Shown here piece after piece: positions 35,048-38,888 of a stretch of 38,888 nt of DNA. The notes beneath the pieces are model-generated. The model saw only the letters and a list, made by a program, of their open reading frames with translations, did no database searches and was not told the DNA's origin. The first letter of the stretch is position 1. Each line of letters opens with the position of its first letter. The DNA comes from Rhizobium sp. Q54 (GTDB taxonomy: Bacteria; Pseudomonadota; Alphaproteobacteria; Rhizobiales; Beijerinckiaceae), in contig CAMDOY010000002.1 of NCBI GenBank assembly GCA_945903655.1, forward strand, positions 1-38,888, in the 5' to 3' direction. The position numbers and the translations under genes were made by a program.

Positions 35048-35595
35048 ACCTTCTCCAGCGGGCGGTGAGGCCCCGGCGGCAGGTCCACGCTGATGGCGTC
35101 CCCTGGCGCGATATCGCCGCCCGCGATCACAATGCCCATGACGCCGGATTTCATCTGGACACGGGGCTGGCTCTTGTCGATGAGCTGGCCCATCAGCCCC
35201 GGCTGGAACTTGTCGATCTGCGTGCAGGGATTGCGCAGACCGGTGATCTCCACCACCGCCGTGCCGATGCGCAGCCTTGCGCCCGTGGGTAGATCGAGCA
35301 GGGCGAGGCCCCGCGTGGTGACGTTCTCGCCGAGATCGCCGGGGTTCACGACAAAGCCCGCCTGCGCCAGCTCCTCGAACAATTCCGCATGCATGAGATG
35401 CACCTGCCGCAGATTGGGCGCGAGCGGGTTTTTCCGCATGTGATAAGTGTGCTGCACCGTGACGCCCATATGGGCGTCGCCCTCCACGCCCAGCCCTTCG
35501 AGCAGGCGGATCGACATTTCATTGGGCTTGCTGAAGCGATGGCCCCGCGCCCGGCTCACGGCGACGACGCTGGGGCTGTTCTTGTCTTGCGTCAC
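35044..35595 (-). CDS. MOSC domain-containing protein
   Basis: A 183-residue protein with one MOSC domain: VVAVSRARGHRFSKP, GLGVEGDAHMG, LRQVHLMHAELFEELAQAG, PGDLGENVTTRGL, LPTGARLRIG and the conserved cysteine in GLRNPCTQIDKF. MOSC domains handle sulfur bound to molybdenum cofactor (as in MOCS3/YiiM-like proteins); a role in cofactor-dependent detoxification is possible. The GTG at 35595 has GGGAG upstream and is chosen over the TTG at 35616, which overlaps the prfA stop. It follows prfA in the place where prmC usually stands. Confidence 0.9.
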   Translation of the reverse strand: MTQDKNSPSVVAVSRARGHRFSKPNEMSIRLLEGLGVEGDAHMGVTVQHTYHMRKNPLAPNLRQVHLMHAELFEELAQAGFVVNPGDLGENVTTRGLALLDLPTGARLRIGTAVVEITGLRNPCTQIDKFQPGLMGQLIDKSQPRVQMKSGVMGIVIAGGDIAPGDAISVDLPPGPHRPLEKV

Positions 35596-35612
35596 AGGCT
35601 CTTCTCCCGCGC

Positions 35613-36686
35613 TCAAACGTCGCTCGCCGCCAATTGCGCCGCCTGATGTTCGGTGATCAGCGGGTCGATCACATCATCCAGCGCTTCGCCGGTGATGATC
35701 TTGTCGAGCTTGTAGAGCGTGAGGTTGATGCGGTGATCGGTCAAGCGCCCCTGGGGAAAATTATAGGTGCGGATGCGCTCGGAGCGGTCGCCCGAGCCCA
35801 CCTGCGACTTGCGGTCGGCGGCGCGCTCTGAATCCAGCTTCTGCCTTTGCATGTCATAGAGCCGCGCCTTCAAGAGGCCCATGGCCCGGGCGCGGTTCTT
35901 GTGCTGGGAGCGCTCGTCCTGCACGAAGACGATGGTGTTGGTGGGGAGATGGGTGATGCGGATCGCCGATTCCGTCTTGTTCACATGCTGGCCGCCCGCC
36001 CCTTGGGCGCGCATGGTGTCGATCTTAAGATCGGCCTCGTTGATGTCGATGTCCACATCCTGCGCCTCGGGCAGAACGGCCACCGTCGCCGCTGACGTAT
36101 GGATGCGCCCCTGGGTTTCCGTTGCGGGCACCCGCTGCACCCGGTGCACGCCCGACTCGAATTTCAGCTTCGCGAAGACGCCGCGCCCCGAGACGCTGGC
36201 GATGACTTCCTTGAAGCCGCCTGCGGTCCCCTCGCTGGCTGACAAAAGCTCGACCTTCCAGCCCTTGGCCTGCGCATAGCGCTCATACATGCGATAGAGA
36301 TCGCCCGCGAAGATCGCGGCCTCGTCGCCGCCCGTACCCGCGCGCAATTCGAGGATGGCGCCGCCCTCGTCCGCCGCATCCTTGGGCAGCAGCGCGATGC
36401 GGATCTGCTGCTCGAGATCTTCGACGCGCGTTTGCGCCTCGCCTTTCTCCATCTCCGCCAATTCGCGCATCTCTGCGTCCAGCGCGGGATCGGCGAGCAT
36501 GGCGTCCACGCCCGCCAATTCATCCTGCGATTGGCGCCAGGCGCGGATGGCGTCGACGATGTCGTTGAGGTCGGCGAGTTCGCGCGAGAGGATCGCGAAG
36601 TCGGGCCCGCTCACCCCCTCGGCGAGACGCGCCGATAGTTCCTCGTGGCGACGCATGATGAGGTTGAGTTTGTCGGCTGGCAGCAT
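35613..36686 (-). CDS. prfA: Peptide chain release factor 1
   Basis: A 357-residue class I release factor reading UAA and UAG. The peptidyl-hydrolase motif GGQ lies at residues 231-233 in [15 protein letters not shown]. The stop-codon-reading motif PAT lies at 187-189 (PxT type, so RF1, not RF2). [22 protein letters not shown] and [14 protein letters not shown]-type segments agree. Complete length. Its glutamine methyltransferase gene prmC, usually directly downstream, is not here; the MOSC gene follows instead. ptsP lies 58 bases upstream on the same strand. Confidence 0.98.
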   Translation of the reverse strand: MLPADKLNLIMRRHEELSARLAEGVSGPDFAILSRELADLNDIVDAIRAWRQSQDELAGVDAMLADPALDAEMRELAEMEKGEAQTRVEDLEQQIRIALLPKDAADEGGAILELRAGTGGDEAAIFAGDLYRMYERYAQAKGWKVELLSASEGTAGGFKEVIASVSGRGVFAKLKFESGVHRVQRVPATETQGRIHTSAATVAVLPEAQDVDIDINEADLKIDTMRAQGAGGQHVNKTESAIRITHLPTNTIVFVQDERSQHKNRARAMGLLKARLYDMQRQKLDSERAADRKSQVGSGDRSERIRTYNFPQGRLTDHRINLTLYKLDKIITGEALDDVIDPLITEHQAAQLAASDV

Positions 36687-36744
36687 GAGGGACTCGATGG
36701 GTCGGCGGAGGGAAAACGGCGGATGACGTCGGGACTATGCGCAG

Positions 36745-38888
36745 CTAGAGCGGCACGCCCTTGGCCTCCGCATAGGCCCGCAGCTCCTCCCGGATCGAGG
36801 CCGCCCCATCCCTGCGCGCGAGCAATTGCTCCATGAGCGCGCGCAACTCTCCCTCATGGATCGCCATGACCATGGCCTTCACCGGGCCTATGGAGGACGG
36901 CGTCATGGACAGGCCGCGATAGCCCACGCCGATCAGCGCCATGGCCTCCAGCGGACGCCCGCCGATCTCGCCGCACAGGGTCACCGGCGTCCCCGTGACG
37001 GCGGCCTTGTCGGTGATGGATTTCAAGGCGCGCAGCACGGGCGCGCAGAGGGGATCGAAGCGGTTCGACACACGCTTGTTGTCGCGGTCGGCGGCGAAGA
37101 GATATTGCACGAGATCGTTGGAGCCCACGGACAGGAAATCGACCCGCTCCAGGATCTCGTCGAGCTGCCAGAGAATGGAGGGCACCTCCACCATCACGCC
37201 AAGTTTGACGGCGATGGGCAGTTCGTGGCCGTGGCGCTGGAGATGGGCGATCTCGCGGTGAACCAGCGCCCTTGCTGCGTCGAATTCCTGCGCATGGGCC
37301 ACCATGGGGAACATGATGCGCATCTCGCGGCCCGCTCCCGCGCGCAGCATGGCGCGCAACTGGGAGCGCAGCAGGCCCGGACGGTCGAGCCCGATGCGGA
37401 TGGCGCGCCAGCCAAGAGCCGGGTTCTCCTCCTCGAAGGTCTGCATATACGGCAGGATCTTGTCGCCGCCGATATCGAGGGTGCGGAAGGTCACCTTGCG
37501 TTCGCCCACCGCCTCCATGACGGCGCGGTAGAGGGCGATCTGGGCGCTCATGCGCGGAAACTGCGAGGCCACCATGAACTGCAGCTCGGTCCGGAACAGG
37601 CCGATGGAGACGGCGCCCGTCTCCTCCACATGGGGCAGATCCACCAGCAGGCCCGCGTTCATGTGCAGATCGACGGTCACGCCATCCAGGGTTTGCGACG
37701 GGGCGTCGCGCAGCTTGCGATATTGCTCCTGCCTGCGGGCGCGCAGGCGGGCTTTCTCGCCATAGGCCGCCTCCACATCGGCGGGCGGGCGCAGTTGCAC
37801 CTCGCCGCTGGAGCCATCGACGATGATGGCGTCGCCCTGCTCCACGAGGTCCGTGATATTGGCGATCTCGCCCACTGCGGGAATGCCGAGCGCCCGGGCC
37901 ACGATGGCCACATGGCTGGAGGGACCGCCCTCTTCCAGAACGAGGCCACGTAGCTTCTTGCGGTCATAATCGAGCAGGGCCGCCGGACCCATGGTGCGCG
38001 CCACCAGAATGGCGTTGTCGGGCAGATCCTCATTGGCGGTGACGAAGGGCTGGCCGGTGAGCTGATGCAGCAGGCGGTTGGCGAGATCATCGAGATCGTG
38101 CAGGCGCTCGCGCATATAGGGATCGGTGCGGCGCTGCAGCTTGGCGCGGGCGTCGTTCTGCACGCGCTCGACGGCGGCCTCCGCCGTGAGGCCCGTCATG
38201 ACGGCCTCGCGCAGGCGCCGCAGCCAGCCCTGATCATGGGCGAACATGCGGAAGGTCTCCAGCACCTCGCGATGCTCGCCCGGGCCCGCCTGGTCGCCCC
38301 GATCAATGAGCTTGTCAATGGACTCGCGCACCTCATTGATGGCGTTGGCGAGGCGACTCTCCTCCTTCTGGAGGTCTTCGGCCACGATCTGCTTCACCAC
38401 CACGCGCGGCTCATGCAAGATCACATGGCCCAGGCCCACGCCTTCGGCGATGGCGGCGCCCGTGAGGGCGATAGGGCGGCGCAGGGCGATCTCGGCGCCG
38501 GGCCGCACGATGGACTGCAGCTCGCCCGAGGCGATCATCTCCGCGATGAGCATCGCGGTGGTCTGGAGAACCTCGATCTCCTCCTCGGAATAGGTGCGGC
38601 GGGCGCGGTTCTGCACCACCAGCACCCCCAGCGTATTGCCGCCCCGCAGGATCGGCACGCCAAGGAAGGAATGGTAGATCTCTTCGCCCGTCTCCGGCTT
38701 GTAGGAGAAGGCGGGATGGGACTGGGCGTCAGCCAGCGCCAAAGGCTCGGCGCTCTCGGCGATGAGGCCCACGAGGCCCTCCCCCGCGCGCATGGTCGTC
38801 AGATGCACCGCCTCGCGGTTGAGGCCCTCGGTGGCGAAGAGTTCGAGGCGACCGTCCGAGCGCAGCACATAGACCGAGCAGACCTCGG
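36745..38888 (-). CDS. ptsP: Phosphoenolpyruvate-protein phosphotransferase PtsP (EI-Ntr), 5' partial
   Basis: The frame is open to the right edge, so the N-terminus is missing; the GTG at 38868 lies within the GAF domain and is not the true start. A GAF domain (LRSDGRLELFATEGLN...FLGVPILRGGNTLGVLVVQN) comes first, as in EI of the nitrogen PTS. The PEP-utiliser domains follow, with the phosphorylated histidine in GGPSSHVAIVARALGIPAVG, FRTLDIGGDKILPY, SVGSNDLVQYLFAADRDN and the active cysteine in VTLCGEIGG. It starts the PtsP-NPr-EIIANtr phosphorelay that senses nitrogen and potassium state. It is followed by prfA. Confidence 0.97.
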   Translation of the reverse strand, partial: EVCSVYVLRSDGRLELFATEGLNREAVHLTTMRAGEGLVGLIAESAEPLALADAQSHPAFSYKPETGEEIYHSFLGVPILRGGNTLGVLVVQNRARRTYSEEEIEVLQTTAMLIAEMIASGELQSIVRPGAEIALRRPIALTGAAIAEGVGLGHVILHEPRVVVKQIVAEDLQKEESRLANAINEVRESIDKLIDRGDQAGPGEHREVLETFRMFAHDQGWLRRLREAVMTGLTAEAAVERVQNDARAKLQRRTDPYMRERLHDLDDLANRLLHQLTGQPFVTANEDLPDNAILVARTMGPAALLDYDRKKLRGLVLEEGGPSSHVAIVARALGIPAVGEIANITDLVEQGDAIIVDGSSGEVQLRPPADVEAAYGEKARLRARRQEQYRKLRDAPSQTLDGVTVDLHMNAGLLVDLPHVEETGAVSIGLFRTELQFMVASQFPRMSAQIALYRAVMEAVGERKVTFRTLDIGGDKILPYMQTFEEENPALGWRAIRIGLDRPGLLRSQLRAMLRAGAGREMRIMFPMVAHAQEFDAARALVHREIAHLQRHGHELPIAVKLGVMVEVPSILWQLDEILERVDFLSVGSNDLVQYLFAADRDNKRVSNRFDPLCAPVLRALKSITDKAAVTGTPVTLCGEIGGRPLEAMALIGVGYRGLSMTPSSIGPVKAMVMAIHEGELRALMEQLLARRDGAASIREELRAYAEAKGVPL

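Overview
The window is high-GC bacterial DNA. Its gene content and gene order point to an alphaproteobacterium of the order Hyphomicrobiales (Rhizobiales). Two blocks known from that group are recognisable: rplU-rpmA-(GNAT)-obgE-proB ... proA ... nadD-rsfS-rlmH-envC-ctpA-(COG2861)-rppH on the minus strand, and comF-grxC-DUF1178 ... ubiG / lysC ... ptsP-prfA. Several start codons are non-ATG, and sigma70-like promoters of the TTGNNN-N17/18-TATAA type can be seen. Family and genus cannot be fixed from this sequence. No tRNA, rRNA, CRISPR array, transposase or integrase was found. No gene-free stretch exceeds about 300 bases.

Left part (1-12.5 kb). A glycosyltransferase with eleven TPR units and a SPINDLY/O-GlcNAc-transferase-like domain is cut by the left edge and is visibly richer in A+T than its neighbours. 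It converges on a minus-strand series: a sugar-nucleotide epimerase-like SDR, a thiolase, a periplasmic ClpP-fold protein, rppH, a divergent polysaccharide deacetylase, ctpA, envC, rlmH, rsfS, nadD and cspA. The envelope genes envC and ctpA are coupled by a TAATG overlap, and a strong terminator separates ctpA from the deacetylase gene.

Middle part (12.6-24.6 kb). proA and proB are unusually far apart. Between nadD and proA lie cspA and an extradiol-dioxygenase-like gene. Between proA and proB lie corA, an orphan periplasmic substrate-binding protein and a two-gene cassette of unknown function (17.3-18.9 kb) with lower G+C than its surroundings. That cassette is the best candidate here for an undescribed system. 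obgE, a GNAT acetyltransferase, rpmA and rplU follow, then comF, grxC and a DUF1178 gene on the plus strand.

Right part (24.6-38.9 kb). A LapG-like transglutaminase-fold cysteine peptidase and ubiG on the minus strand are followed by a lysine/proline-rich protein with two AT-hook motifs and by lysC on the plus strand. Next come an SDHAF4/DUF1674 gene, rsmB, a heparinase II/III-like gene, a small unknown gene with TVERK repeats, purH, a YbjQ-like gene, a MOSC-domain gene, prfA and ptsP (cut by the right edge). Relative to the usual lysC-ptsP-prfA order, prfA-ptsP lies inverted about 8 kb from lysC, which suggests an inversion next to lysC.

Most genes are housekeeping: translation and ribosome maturation, proline, lysine and purine synthesis, NAD, cell division and envelope remodelling, and nitrogen-PTS regulation. 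The accessory interest lies in the glycosyltransferase, the two-gene cassette, the AT-hook protein, the small TVERK protein and its palindromic operator candidate, and the rearranged gene order.
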